Positions 24,314-33,191 of a stretch of DNA of 62,346 nt are shown in pieces (within the stretch, counting starts at the first letter, position 1; each line of letters starts with the position of its first letter). This DNA comes from Mucilaginibacter sp. UBA5151 (GTDB lineage Bacteria; Bacteroidota; Bacteroidia; Sphingobacteriales; Sphingobacteriaceae). The stretch is from contig DHXR01000079.1 of assembly GCA_002413785.1 (NCBI GenBank), positions 1 through 62,346 on the forward strand, read 5' to 3'. Under the pieces are notes generated by a model. That model ran no database searches. It was not told the origin of the DNA and worked only from the letters and a program-made list of their open reading frames with translations. The position numbers and the translations under genes were made by a program.

Positions 24314-26440
24314 ATGCAACCCGAAAAATTTTACTATGACAACAAAATAGTCCGCAACTTTGGTATAGCTACCATAGTTTGGGGGATAGTGGGAATGACG
24401 GTGGGCTTAATTATAGCCATACAGTTGTATCACCCGGCTTTAAACCTGGGTATCCAGTACACTACCTACGGACGTATCAGGCCGCTGCATACCAATGCCG
24501 TTATTTTCGCATTTGTGGGTAACGCCATTTTTATGGGGATTTACTATTCCCTGCAACGCCTGCTTAAAGCCAGGATGTTTAGTGATGTTTTAAGCACAAT
24601 CCACTTTTGGGGATGGCAGCTTATTATTGTTGCTGCGGCAATCACTTTACCATTGGGTTTAACAACCTCCCATGAATATGCGGAACTGGAATGGCCGATT
24701 GATATTTTGATAACACTCGTTTGGGTAGTTTTCGGTATCAATATGTTTGGCACTATCATTAAAAGGCGCGAACGGCACCTGTATGTTGCGATCTGGTTTT
24801 ATATAGCCACATTTGTTACCGTGGCTGTGCTGCACATCTGCAACTCGATTGAAATACCTGTAACTTTCTGGAAAAGCTATATGGTTTATGCCGGCGTTCA
24901 GGATGCATTGGTACAATGGTGGTATGGGCACAACGCTGTGGCATTTTTCCTGACTACCCCCTACCTCGGCATGATGTATTACTTCCTGCCAAAAATGGCT
25001 AACAGGCCTGTTTATTCGTACAAACTAAGTATCCTGCACTTTTGGGCACTGATATTTATTTATATATGGGCAGGCCCTCACCACTTACTGTACACCACCC
25101 TACCAGGCTGGGCGCAATCATTGGGTGTTGCATTTTCAATAATGCTGCTCGCTCCAAGCTGGGGTGGTATGATCAACGGCCTTTTAACCTTACGTGGCGC
25201 ATGGGATAAGGTACGTGACGATGTAAATTTAAAATTCATGGTGGTTGGTTTAACCGCTTATGGTATGGCAACTTTTGAAGGGCCTATGTTGTCCCTTAAA
25301 CAAGTTAACGCCTTTGCACACTTCAGCGACTGGATCATAGCCCACGTTCACGTTGGCGCCCTTGGCTGGAACGGTTTCTTAACCTTTGCCATTTTATACT
25401 GGGTAATACCGCGCATCTATAAAACCGAGCTCTTTTCAAAAAAGCTGGCCTCGTTCCATTTCTGGATAGGCACGCTGGGGATCTTATTCTATGTAATACC
25501 CATTTATTGGGCAGGGTTTACCCAGGGGCTGATGCTGAAAGAATTTAACCCGGACGGGATACTTAAATACCCCAGCTTCCTTGAAACCGTATTGCGCATA
25601 ATACCAATGTATATCATGCGCTCAATAGGCGGCGGGATGTATTTACTTGGGGTAATTGTTATGGCTTATAACCTTGCCAAAACCATGTTAAAAGGCAGTT
25701 TGGTTTCAAATGAAGCCGCACAGGCCATGCCGCTTGCACCTGCAAATACCATTGCAAGGGAAAGCGCCTGGCACCGCAGGCTGGAGCGCAAGCCTATGCT
25801 GTTCCTTGTAGTGGCTCTCCTCGTGATATTGGTCGGCTCTTTCGTTGAGTTGATCCCAACTTTAACCATATCGTCAAATATCCCTACTATCGCAAGTGTG
25901 AAGCCATACACGCCGCTTGAGTTGCAGGGACGGGACCTGTACATAAGGGAAGGCTGTTCCAACTGCCACTCGCAAACGATAAGGCCTTTCAGGTCCGAAA
26001 CCGAACGTTATGGCGAATACAGCAAGGCAGGGGAGTTTGTTTATGATCACCCTTTTCTTTGGGGTTCTAAACGGACAGGCCCCGATCTGGCCCGTGAAGG
26101 CGGAAAGTATAGCAATGCCTGGCATTATAACCACCTGATGAACCCGCGCCTGATGTCGCCGGGAAGTATCATGCCTAATTACGGATGGCTCCTTATCCAG
26201 GACCTCGACACAACTACAACCGCAGCCAAGATCAACGCGATGCGCAAAATTGGCGTTCCTTATGCTCCCGGCTATGAGAAAATAGCCAACCACGATTTGA
26301 ATATAGAAGCAAAAGGCATAGCTGACAACCTTGCTGCTAACAATATTAAAGTAAAAAGCACTAAAGAGATCATCGCTATTACTGCTTACCTGCAACGTTT
26401 AGGAATGGACATAAAAGCTAACAAAACAGCCAACAAATAA
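24314..26440 (+). CDS. ccoNO: Cbb3-type cytochrome c oxidase, fused subunits I and II (CcoN-CcoO)
   Basis: This 708-residue fusion contains the catalytic haem-copper subunit and the mono-haem subunit. Residues about 1-480 are the polytopic CcoN part with conserved histidines (RPLHTNAVIFAF, WWYGHNAVAFFLTTPYLG, GPHHLLYTTLPGWAQ, DWIIAHVHVGALGWNGF). After a linker come one membrane segment (about 495-515) and the CcoO part with the haem c motif CSNCHSQ and the family motifs RPFRSETERYGEYS and HFLWGSKRTGPDL-like residues. It reduces oxygen at high affinity in the cytoplasmic membrane. An FNR-type box lies upstream, and ccoQ follows after eight bases. Confidence 0.95.
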   Translation: MQPEKFYYDNKIVRNFGIATIVWGIVGMTVGLIIAIQLYHPALNLGIQYTTYGRIRPLHTNAVIFAFVGNAIFMGIYYSLQRLLKARMFSDVLSTIHFWGWQLIIVAAAITLPLGLTTSHEYAELEWPIDILITLVWVVFGINMFGTIIKRRERHLYVAIWFYIATFVTVAVLHICNSIEIPVTFWKSYMVYAGVQDALVQWWYGHNAVAFFLTTPYLGMMYYFLPKMANRPVYSYKLSILHFWALIFIYIWAGPHHLLYTTLPGWAQSLGVAFSIMLLAPSWGGMINGLLTLRGAWDKVRDDVNLKFMVVGLTAYGMATFEGPMLSLKQVNAFAHFSDWIIAHVHVGALGWNGFLTFAILYWVIPRIYKTELFSKKLASFHFWIGTLGILFYVIPIYWAGFTQGLMLKEFNPDGILKYPSFLETVLRIIPMYIMRSIGGGMYLLGVIVMAYNLAKTMLKGSLVSNEAAQAMPLAPANTIARESAWHRRLERKPMLFLVVALLVILVGSFVELIPTLTISSNIPTIASVKPYTPLELQGRDLYIREGCSNCHSQTIRPFRSETERYGEYSKAGEFVYDHPFLWGSKRTGPDLAREGGKYSNAWHYNHLMNPRLMSPGSIMPNYGWLLIQDLDTTTTAAKINAMRKIGVPYAPGYEKIANHDLNIEAKGIADNLAANNIKVKSTKEIIAITAYLQRLGMDIKANKTANK

Positions 26441-26448
26441 TTAAGATC

Positions 26449-26640
26449 ATGTTTAAACAGTTCACAGAAAATATAAAAGGAGAGCAGGTGTACCTGATCT
26501 CCTCCCTCGGGATCTTCCTCGTATTCTTTATCGTCGTGGCGGTCCTGGTCATACGGCTTAAAAAGCAGCATGCAGACTATATGAGTGATCTTCCTTTAGA
26601 AGACAGTACGTTAAATACCTCTAAATCGTTACCGCTATGA
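26449..26640 (+). CDS. ccoQ: Cbb3 oxidase small subunit (CcoQ/FixQ-like)
   Basis: This 63-residue protein has one membrane helix (about 16-38, LISSLGIFLVFFIVVAVLVI) followed by basic residues and a short polar tail. Its size and its place between ccoNO and ccoP identify it as CcoQ, which stabilises the oxidase. It overlaps ccoP by four bases. Confidence 0.85.
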   Translation: MFKQFTENIKGEQVYLISSLGIFLVFFIVVAVLVIRLKKQHADYMSDLPLEDSTLNTSKSLPL

Positions 26641-27506
26641 AATACTTACGAATAATATTATCATTGTTTTTAATTGCCGCAATTCAACCGGCATTCGCCG
26701 AGGATGATCACAGCCTGCTTACCGGTACCCAGCAAAATTATATTGGGTATGGTGCAATTGTAGCATTGATGCTGCTGTTCATTATTGCCATGCTGGTTAT
26801 ACTCAGGTCGATTAAGGTTCTCACAAAGATCATTTTAAAATCAGAAGGTTATTCTGATGAACAAATTGTAAGTGAGTTGAAACCGGTTAAGGCGAAAAAA
26901 TCGGAAAACAATGTTTGGCTGAAACTGCTTTCCTTAAAACCTTTGTCGCAGGAGAAAGATCTTTTAATTGAGCATGAGTATGATGGCATCCAGGAGCTTG
27001 ATAACCCAGCCCCGGCATGGTTCATGTACCTGTTTTATGCCACCATAACTTTCGCGGTGTGTTATTTGCTGATATACCATGTGTTCAATATAGCTCCATT
27101 GCAGTATGACGAATACAAAAATGAGGTTGCACAAGCAGCAGTAGCTAATAAAGCCTATTTAAGTAAAGCCGGCAACATGGTTGACGAAAACACGGTAAAA
27201 CTAACCCGCGATCCTGTAGTGCTTGCCGCAGGAAAAACAGTTTTTATGGCGAATTGCCTGGCATGCCATGGTGCACAGGGGCAGGGGATGATTGGCCCGA
27301 ACCTGACAGATGATTATTGGTTACATGGCAGCAAAATCGGTGATTTGTTTAAAAGCATCAAATATGGCGTTCCGGCTAAAGCCATGCCAACCTGGGAAAA
27401 GCTGCTTTCACCAAAGCAAATATCGGATGTTGCTAACTATGTAAAGTCGTTGCATGGCACAAATCCGCCAAATCCAAAAGCACCGCAGGGTACCAAGGAA
27501 TTATAA
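26637..27506 (+). CDS. ccoP: Cbb3-type cytochrome c oxidase subunit III (CcoP)
   Basis: This 289-residue subunit has an apparent signal/first helix, a second membrane segment, the CcoP N-terminal domain (HEYDGIQELDNPAPAWFMYLFYATITFAVCYLLIYH) and one c-type cytochrome domain with CLACH. Downstream GPNLTDDYWLHG and the axial Met in AMPTWE are visible. Proteobacterial CcoP usually has two haems. Only one CxxCH is present here, which is the common Bacteroidota form. Confidence 0.93.
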   Translation: MKYLRIILSLFLIAAIQPAFAEDDHSLLTGTQQNYIGYGAIVALMLLFIIAMLVILRSIKVLTKIILKSEGYSDEQIVSELKPVKAKKSENNVWLKLLSLKPLSQEKDLLIEHEYDGIQELDNPAPAWFMYLFYATITFAVCYLLIYHVFNIAPLQYDEYKNEVAQAAVANKAYLSKAGNMVDENTVKLTRDPVVLAAGKTVFMANCLACHGAQGQGMIGPNLTDDYWLHGSKIGDLFKSIKYGVPAKAMPTWEKLLSPKQISDVANYVKSLHGTNPPNPKAPQGTKEL

Positions 27507-27551
27507 AACACGGATAGACAAAAAGTACGTGTAAAAAAGACAATAAAGGGC

Positions 27552-28925
27552 ATGGACGGATTACTGGAGGGAAATAATGATGGGAAGAGAAAGTGGATAT
27601 ATCCGCTTATCCGGAAAGGAACCTTTTATAAATGGCGCAGCCGGATAAGCTATGTTTTTCTTATCTTTCTTTTTTCGGGTCCTTTTATAAGGATAAACGG
27701 ACAGCCACTGCTGCTGTTGAATTTTATTGACAGGCAATTTGTTCTGTTTGGCCAGGTTTTCTGGCCGCAGGACATTTTCCTGTTCATGCTGGCCTCGCTG
27801 GTGTTTTTAGTTTGCATTGTACTATTCACGATTGCTTTCGGCAGGATATTTTGCGGGTGGATATGCCCGCAAACTATTTTTATGGAAATGGTTTTCAGGA
27901 AGATAGAGGAATGGATTGAGGGTGACGCCCATAAACGTAAAAAACTGGACGCCGGTCCGTGGACAAGGGAAAAAATAATAAAAAAGACCATTAAAACGGT
28001 TGTTTTCCTTTTCATTTCTTTTCTGATCTCAAATATATTCCTTGCCTATATTATCGGGAGCGATAGTCTGATAAAAATAATTACCGACCCGGTTAGCGAA
28101 CACTGGCTGGGCCTCCTGCTTATTTCGGGATTTGCCGCTGCATTTTACACGGTTTATAGCAGGATACGTGAACAGGTTTGTACTTTATTTTGCCCTTATG
28201 GCAGGTTACAGGGCGTAATGACTGACCAGCATACCCTGGTGGTCGCTTATAACGACGTAAGGGGTGAGCCGCGCGGGAAAATAGATAAAAAAGCAATTTC
28301 GCAGGACGATAAAGGGGATTGTGTGGATTGCAGCTTATGCGTTGAAGTTTGCCCGACCGGGATTGATATCCGCCAGGGAACACAACTGGAATGTACCAAC
28401 TGTACCGCCTGTATTGACGTTTGCGACGAAGTAATGGATAAAATCCATAAACCGCGCAGACTGATTGGGTTTTTCTCGGAAAATATGATCCATGCCCGGG
28501 AGAAGCCCTCGTTTACGGGAAGAATGATGGCCTATAGCGCTGTCATCCTGTTACTGACGGGCGTGTTAGGTTTCTTTATATTCAGCCGCAGCGATATGGA
28601 TATTACGGTTATGCGCAGCCCTGGTTTGTTATACCAGAAACAGGCCGGCGGTTATATCAGCAATATTTATAATGCTGAGATCATAAATAAAACAAATAAA
28701 AGTTGTACTATTATACTAAGATCTGATAACCCTGACGTTAAAGTAAAATACATACAGGCGCCGGGGCCAATCAGTGTCGGCGGGTCAGTAAAAACAATGT
28801 TCTTTTTGATAATGCCTGCATCAGAAATACACAAACCGGATATCGATGTTCATTTACAGCTGATCAGGGATAATAAAATTATACAAAGCGTTACTACATC
28901 TTTTGTTGGACCAATAAATAATTAA
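27552..28925 (+). CDS. ccoG: Cytochrome c oxidase accessory protein CcoG (RdxA/FixG family)
   Basis: This 457-residue membrane protein has about five helices and two ferredoxin-like cluster motifs (CVDCSLCVEVCPTGIDIRQG and CTNCTACIDVCDEVMD). The family's CGWICPQTIFMEMVFRKIE and CPYGRLQGVM segments precede them. The C-terminal part is an Ig-like FixG domain. CcoG reduces copper for cbb3 assembly. The gene lies between ccoP and ccoH in the same direction. Confidence 0.93.
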   Translation: MDGLLEGNNDGKRKWIYPLIRKGTFYKWRSRISYVFLIFLFSGPFIRINGQPLLLLNFIDRQFVLFGQVFWPQDIFLFMLASLVFLVCIVLFTIAFGRIFCGWICPQTIFMEMVFRKIEEWIEGDAHKRKKLDAGPWTREKIIKKTIKTVVFLFISFLISNIFLAYIIGSDSLIKIITDPVSEHWLGLLLISGFAAAFYTVYSRIREQVCTLFCPYGRLQGVMTDQHTLVVAYNDVRGEPRGKIDKKAISQDDKGDCVDCSLCVEVCPTGIDIRQGTQLECTNCTACIDVCDEVMDKIHKPRRLIGFFSENMIHAREKPSFTGRMMAYSAVILLLTGVLGFFIFSRSDMDITVMRSPGLLYQKQAGGYISNIYNAEIINKTNKSCTIILRSDNPDVKVKYIQAPGPISVGGSVKTMFFLIMPASEIHKPDIDVHLQLIRDNKIIQSVTTSFVGPINN

Positions 28926-28928
28926 ACT

Positions 28929-29342
28929 ATGAACTGGGGAAAAGGAATTATCGTGATTTTGGCCGTTTTTGTACTCTTTATAGGCGGTATGTGCCTTTAT
29001 ATGTTTATGGCCCCGGTTGATGACTATGATCATCATTACTACGAAGATGGCCTGAACTTTGATCATGATTATAACAGGGAGAAACAAGTGTTTACCGATC
29101 ATTTAACGCCATCGCTTCAGATAGCAAACCAAAATATGCATTTGACATTTGCCCAAGCTGTTAACGGGAGTATTAAATTTCTGCGCCCGTCTGACACATC
29201 GTTAGACAAAGCATTCAAGCTTTCAGGAAAAGAAATTAATATTTCTTTAAAAACAGTACCCCTTGGCGAATGGCAGCTTGTAATGGATTGGCAAAGCAAT
29301 CACAAGGCTTACCTGTACCACAGGGAAGTTTATATTAAATGA
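28929..29342 (+). CDS. ccoH: FixH/CcoH-family cbb3 assembly protein
   Basis: This 137-residue protein has one N-terminal membrane helix (GIIVILAVFVLFIGGMCLYMFM) and a beta-rich periplasmic domain typical of FixH (YYEDGLNFDHDYNREK, then WQLVMDWQSNHKAYLYHREVYI). It starts three bases after ccoG and overlaps the next gene by four bases. Its role in oxidase assembly is inferred from the family and the context. Confidence 0.88.
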   Translation: MNWGKGIIVILAVFVLFIGGMCLYMFMAPVDDYDHHYYEDGLNFDHDYNREKQVFTDHLTPSLQIANQNMHLTFAQAVNGSIKFLRPSDTSLDKAFKLSGKEINISLKTVPLGEWQLVMDWQSNHKAYLYHREVYIK

Positions 29343-30028
29343 ACAATAACGAAATAGCATTTTTTATTGGTTTGTTTGGTAGCGTGCATTGTGTTGGCAT
29401 GTGCGGCCCCCTGGCATTTGCTGTTCCCTCCCTCAAAAATAACTGGCTGGCTGTTGTTTCTGATAAAACAATGTATAATGCAGGCCGCATTGTTACCTAC
29501 ACTTTTTTAGGCTTGATCATAGGTTTTGCGGGCAAGCAATTATGGCTATACGGATTGCAGCAGGGTGTAAGTATTTTAAGCGGCCTGCTTATTTTATTGG
29601 CCGGTTTCTCAAGGATATTTAATATCAGCCTCGCCGGAAACAAATTTTTCTCATCACTTTTATCGCCTGTTAACCGCTTATTAAGTTACGCACTGCGGCA
29701 CCGCGCGGGCCACCTGGTTGTTGGTCTGCTCAACGGTTTTCTGCCCTGCGGGTTTGTTTACCTGGCGCTTGTAGGGGCTATTAATACTTCTTCTCCCGGA
29801 GCGGCAGCGCAATACATGTTTTGGTTTGGGGTTGGCACCTTCCCGCTGATGCTGCTGGCTACGGCAGGCTCGGGTTTTGCCGGGCCCGTTTTACGCCATA
29901 AGATCAATAAATTCATCCCCTACTTTATGGTTTGTCTGGGCTGCTGGTTTTTACTACGCGGCCTTCAGTTGAATATCCCTTATTTAAGCCCGGCAAAATA
30001 TGTGCCCGGCACGGCTATTTGCAGGTAG
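29339..30028 (+). CDS. Sulfite exporter TauE/SafE-family membrane protein of the cbb3 cluster
   Basis: This 229-residue protein has about six membrane helices. Family motifs are FIGLFGSVHCVGMCGPLAF near the N-terminus and GLLNGFLPCGFVYLAL in the second half. The HCxGMCGP/LPCG pattern is that of the CcoS-linked heavy-metal/SafE proteins found at the end of many cbb3 clusters, probably involved in copper handling. Translation is probably coupled to ccoH through the ATGA overlap. Confidence 0.87.
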   Translation: MNNNEIAFFIGLFGSVHCVGMCGPLAFAVPSLKNNWLAVVSDKTMYNAGRIVTYTFLGLIIGFAGKQLWLYGLQQGVSILSGLLILLAGFSRIFNISLAGNKFFSSLLSPVNRLLSYALRHRAGHLVVGLLNGFLPCGFVYLALVGAINTSSPGAAAQYMFWFGVGTFPLMLLATAGSGFAGPVLRHKINKFIPYFMVCLGCWFLLRGLQLNIPYLSPAKYVPGTAICR

Positions 30029-30088
30029 CGGGAATGGAGCAAAAATTAAGTTAAAGGGGGTATTAAAAAATCAATATTAAATTTTTAT

Positions 30089-30113
30089 TGTACGTAAACC
30101 ACACGTACATTTG
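30089..30113 (+). promoter_or_regulatory. Promoter with operator palindrome before an antitoxin fragment
   Basis: TGTACGT (30089-30095) and ACGTACA (30103-30109) form a perfect 7-bp inverted repeat with a 7-bp spacer. It overlaps TACATTTG (30106-30113), an exact TAnnTTTG element. Such an operator over a promoter is the arrangement expected for an autoregulated toxin-antitoxin operon. Confidence 0.6.
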
Positions 30114-30158
30114 TAGTAGAGTAATAATTTAAAATTAGAATTTAAGAAAAGTAATATT

Positions 30159-30317
30159 ATGGAAGCCTGTAAAATTATCACTGACAACAATGTGATACTA
30201 AGTACATTGGAAGATAAAAAAATATTTTTAAGTGCAATTTTAAATCCACCAGAACCGAATGACAAACTTAAGAAAGCTCAATTAAGGGTTAACCAAATTT
30301 CTTTTGGATGTAACTGA
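30159..30317 (+). pseudogene. C-terminal fragment of a DUF1778/TacA-type antitoxin
   Basis: The 52-residue product (MEACKIITDNNV..., then AILNPPEPNDKLKKAQ) resembles the C-terminal toxin-binding half of DUF1778 antitoxins, whose hallmark is a run of the type ALxNPPxPNxxL. The N-terminal ribbon-helix-helix domain of about 40 residues that should precede it is absent, and no toxin gene follows. A strong-looking promoter/operator sits about 45 bp upstream. The gene is therefore either an internal deletion product that is still expressed or a decaying remnant. The family call rests on recall of the motif. Confidence 0.6.
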
Positions 30318-30330
30318 TGTAAATTACCCC

Positions 30331-30600
30331 TTACATCTGTTCAATAAGTTTCCCCTTAAGGTGGTTATATTCCGTTTCTGAAATCATCCCATTATCAAAC
30401 AGTACTTTATACTTTTGTAATTGAAAAGGTACTGATTCTTTTCTTGGGGAGACAAGAACGATAATCAGGCCGATAATGCCAAGTACCAAGCCGAGGAAGC
30501 CCCCCGCCAATGCGCCGATTTCCCGTTGACCCCCAATAAAATAGCAGGCTACACCAAATATAAGTCCGTGTAATACTATAATTAAAACAAAAATTTCCAT
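30331..30600 (-). CDS. Small membrane protein with C-terminal SHOCT motif
   Basis: The 89-residue protein has two hydrophobic segments (about 2-22 and 30-50, rich in Gly). A C-terminal SHOCT-type helical motif (KYKVLFDNGMISETEYNHLKGKLIEQM) follows, a short module often appended to membrane proteins. Its function is unknown. It lies between the cco cluster and hemN, convergent with the antitoxin fragment. Confidence 0.7.
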   Translation of the reverse strand: MEIFVLIIVLHGLIFGVACYFIGGQREIGALAGGFLGLVLGIIGLIIVLVSPRKESVPFQLQKYKVLFDNGMISETEYNHLKGKLIEQM

Positions 30601-30693
30601 CCGGCTGCTTTTATTTGTTTTGACGTTAATAACGCGATATTGTTACAGCGATAGTATTTACTTTCAAGAAAAATATTTATAACCCAAAGCCGT

Positions 30694-32070
30694 TCATATC
30701 GACATGCTAAATAACTGGGTTGCAGGCTTATCGGCCCAAAGCCGGGCATCCAGTGTCATACATATATTACGAAGGAAACGCTTTCCCAAAGGCGTTACTT
30801 TTAACCCATTTGAATTTAGTTCAATTAAACCATCATCAGCCAGTGGCTTTAATCGTTCCAGCGCATCCGGCAGTGAAGGGAATTGGTCAGTATTGTGGCT
30901 CCAGGTAGTGCCCCCTTTGCACATAATATTCAGGATGTGCTTACGGATCACCAGGTCTTCGTCTGTTAAAACGTGCCCTTTAAAAACCGGGAGTTCACCT
31001 TTATTTATCAGGTCAAGGTAATCCTCAACCACTTTAACATTCTGGGCAAAAGCATACCATGAGTCGCTTATTGAAGATACCCCCAGCCCTATCATCAATT
31101 GCGTATGCTGATGTGTGTATCCCATAAAATTGCGGTGCAGTTCTCCGCTGTGTTCGGCCAGGCAAAGGCCATCGGCGGGCAAAGCGAAATGATCCATTCC
31201 CACTTCAATATAACCATAGTTTTTCAGGAGGCTTCTGCCTGCTTCGTACAATTGGCTTTTAGCCTGCGGATCAGGCAAGTCCAATTCGGTAAATTTCCTT
31301 TGGCCGGGCTTAATCCATGGAACATGCGCGTAACTGTAAAAGGCGATCCTATCTGGCATTAGCTCCGCAACTTGTAATAATGTACTTGCCAATCCCTCAA
31401 GTGTTTGCAGCGGCAGGCCGTAAATCAGGTCATAGTTAATAGAGGTATAACCAATTTCACGGGCAGCCTCTGTTACCATTTGTACCTGTTCAAAACTTTG
31501 ATGGCGGTTAATTATGAATTGTACTTTAGGGTCAAAGTCCTGTATGCCAAGACTAAGCCGCCTGAACCCAAGGTCATATAAGGTTTGTAAATGCTTAACG
31601 GTTGTGTTGCCGGGGTGTGCCTCAAAACTAAATTCAGCTTTTGGATGAACATAAGCCCCTTCAAGCAGTCCATTAATAAGCAGGTTCAAATTTTCAGCGC
31701 TAAAAAAAGTGGGAGTACCGCCACCCAGGTGAATTTCGCGGATGACCGGTATTTCGCCAACCATTTCCCTGTACATCTCCCATTCTTTTAAAACAGCTAA
31801 TATATAGGGAATTTCAACCTGGTGATTTTTGGTGATCCGTGTGTTACAGCCGCAATAGGTACAAAGGCTTTCACAAAAGGGCAAATGAATGTACAAACTG
31901 ATACCATCTTTTTGGTTGCTCTCATCAAATGAAAGTTTTATAGATTTTTCCCATGCCCCGGCATTAAATGAAGCGGTGTCCCAGTACGGCATCGTAGGGT
32001 AACTTGTGTATCTTGGCGCTGCTACATTATACTTCTCCGCAAGGTCCGAATATCTTTTCTCAGTTAACAT
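30694..32070 (-). CDS. hemN: Oxygen-independent coproporphyrinogen III dehydrogenase
   Basis: HemN is the radical-SAM enzyme that makes protoporphyrinogen IX without oxygen, supplying haem under low-oxygen conditions. The 458-residue protein has the N-terminal APRYTSYPTMPYW, the cluster motif CESLCTYCGCN (CxxxCxxC with a fourth Cys), the SAM-site GGGTPTF and the C-terminal HemN domain. It starts 2 bp after ldhA on the same strand. A perfect FNR palindrome lies 21 bp upstream of its ATG, inside the end of ldhA. HemN is a classic FNR-family target. Confidence 0.95.
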   Translation of the reverse strand: MLTEKRYSDLAEKYNVAAPRYTSYPTMPYWDTASFNAGAWEKSIKLSFDESNQKDGISLYIHLPFCESLCTYCGCNTRITKNHQVEIPYILAVLKEWEMYREMVGEIPVIREIHLGGGTPTFFSAENLNLLINGLLEGAYVHPKAEFSFEAHPGNTTVKHLQTLYDLGFRRLSLGIQDFDPKVQFIINRHQSFEQVQMVTEAAREIGYTSINYDLIYGLPLQTLEGLASTLLQVAELMPDRIAFYSYAHVPWIKPGQRKFTELDLPDPQAKSQLYEAGRSLLKNYGYIEVGMDHFALPADGLCLAEHSGELHRNFMGYTHQHTQLMIGLGVSSISDSWYAFAQNVKVVEDYLDLINKGELPVFKGHVLTDEDLVIRKHILNIMCKGGTTWSHNTDQFPSLPDALERLKPLADDGLIELNSNGLKVTPLGKRFLRNICMTLDARLWADKPATQLFSMSI

Positions 32071-32072
32071 TT

Positions 32073-33104
32073 CTATTTATCGTTTAACGTTTGATTCACA
32101 TCAATTCTCTTATACCCGTCGGCAAATATATTATCATTTCCCAAATATTTATTCATTTGCCACTGGTCAAGATTTTTGACGGTCTGAAATGCAATTTCCT
32201 GTAGCGATTCCCTGGTCAGGTAGGCCTGGTGAGGGGTTATAAGTACATTCGGGAACAGCAATAATTCTTTAATCAGGGTATCCTTTGTGCCTTCAGATTC
32301 ATGGCTTTCAAAAAACAAGCCTTTCTCATATTCATACACATCAAGCCCCAGGTATCCGATTTTCCCGTTTTGCAGGGCTTCTACCAGGTGCTTTGTATTT
32401 ATTAAGGCCCCCCTTGAAGTATTGATGAGCATAACACCATTTTTCATTTGGTCCAAAGTATCTCTATGAATAATATGCCTGGTTGCATCTGTTAGGGGTA
32501 CATGCAATGAAATAATATCTGAAAACGTAAGCAGATCTTCTAAGGAACTTTGTTGTATATATGCCGTATGTTCAGGAAAACTCACGTCATATCCTAATAT
32601 TTTACAACCTATACCATTAAATATACGGGCAACAGCCTGACCTGTGTTGCCGAGACCGATGACGCCAACAGTTTTCCCAAAAAAGTTAAAACCGATCAGA
32701 TTATCATTTCTAAAATCAAAAACATGACTATGCCTGTCTGCCATTACCAGTTTCCGGTCGAGTGCGAAAGCCATCGCAACAGCATGTTCAGCCGTAGCCT
32801 GTGGAGAATAAGAAGGAACATTGGATAATTTAATACCGTATTTTTCTGCGGCTCCCTCATCAATATGATCAGTGCCGGTTGAGCGGGTAACAATATATTT
32901 TATACCATACCCGGCCAGCTTTTTAATTACATCAGCGGACACACAATCATTTGGCGATACGATAACTGAATCCTTTCCCTCGGAAAATATCACCGTTTCG
33001 ATACTTAACGGATTAGAAATCAGTGTAATATCATGCTTTTTTTGATTAGCTTTCGCTAAATACTCTTTTTCATAAGGCTTTATGCTATATGCAACCGCTT
33101 TCAT
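32073..33104 (-). CDS. ldhA: D-lactate dehydrogenase (fermentative, D-2-hydroxyacid family)
   Basis: This 343-residue NAD-dependent D-2-hydroxyacid dehydrogenase reduces pyruvate to D-lactate. The Rossmann motif is TVGVIGLGNTGQAVARIF. The substrate Arg is in INTSRGALINT, the Glu is in YEYEKGLFF, and the catalytic His is in VLITPHQAYLT. YSPQATAEHAVAMAFAL near residue 100 and the EKGLFFE signature point to the LdhA group and not a biosynthetic dehydrogenase. ATG 33104 is preferred over an in-frame TTG two codons earlier. TATTTTTG (33126-33133, minus strand) is a good -7 element. Confidence 0.9.
   Translation of the reverse strand: MKAVAYSIKPYEKEYLAKANQKKHDITLISNPLSIETVIFSEGKDSVIVSPNDCVSADVIKKLAGYGIKYIVTRSTGTDHIDEGAAEKYGIKLSNVPSYSPQATAEHAVAMAFALDRKLVMADRHSHVFDFRNDNLIGFNFFGKTVGVIGLGNTGQAVARIFNGIGCKILGYDVSFPEHTAYIQQSSLEDLLTFSDIISLHVPLTDATRHIIHRDTLDQMKNGVMLINTSRGALINTKHLVEALQNGKIGYLGLDVYEYEKGLFFESHESEGTKDTLIKELLLFPNVLITPHQAYLTRESLQEIAFQTVKNLDQWQMNKYLGNDNIFADGYKRIDVNQTLNDK
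32091..32104 (-). promoter_or_regulatory. Perfect FNR/FixK consensus box before hemN
   Basis: TTGAT-TCAC-ATCAA is an exact match to TTGAT-N4-ATCAA at all ten specified positions. It lies within the last codons of ldhA, 21 bp before the hemN ATG on the minus strand. That is closer to the start codon than the usual activator position. Confidence 0.7.
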
Positions 33105-33125
33105 CCGCAATTTATTTGATATTCA

Positions 33126-33133
33126 CAAAAATA
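33126..33133 (-). promoter_or_regulatory. TAnnTTTG promoter element of ldhA
   Basis: TATTTTTG on the minus strand is an exact TAnnTTTG match, 21 bp before the ldhA ATG. Its first base is 51.5 bp from the centre of the FNR-type box at 33178-33191. Confidence 0.5.
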
Positions 33134-33177
33134 GCAGCAGCAACATATAAAATTTGTGAGCAGAATCAGACAGAAAA

Positions 33178-33191
33178 ATGATATAGATCAG
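33178..33191 (-). promoter_or_regulatory. FNR-type box upstream of ldhA
   Basis: ATGAT-ATAG-ATCAG keeps the TGAT-N4-ATCA core. It overlaps the stop codon of the FNR-like regulator gene and lies about 74 bp before the ldhA ATG. Confidence 0.6.
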
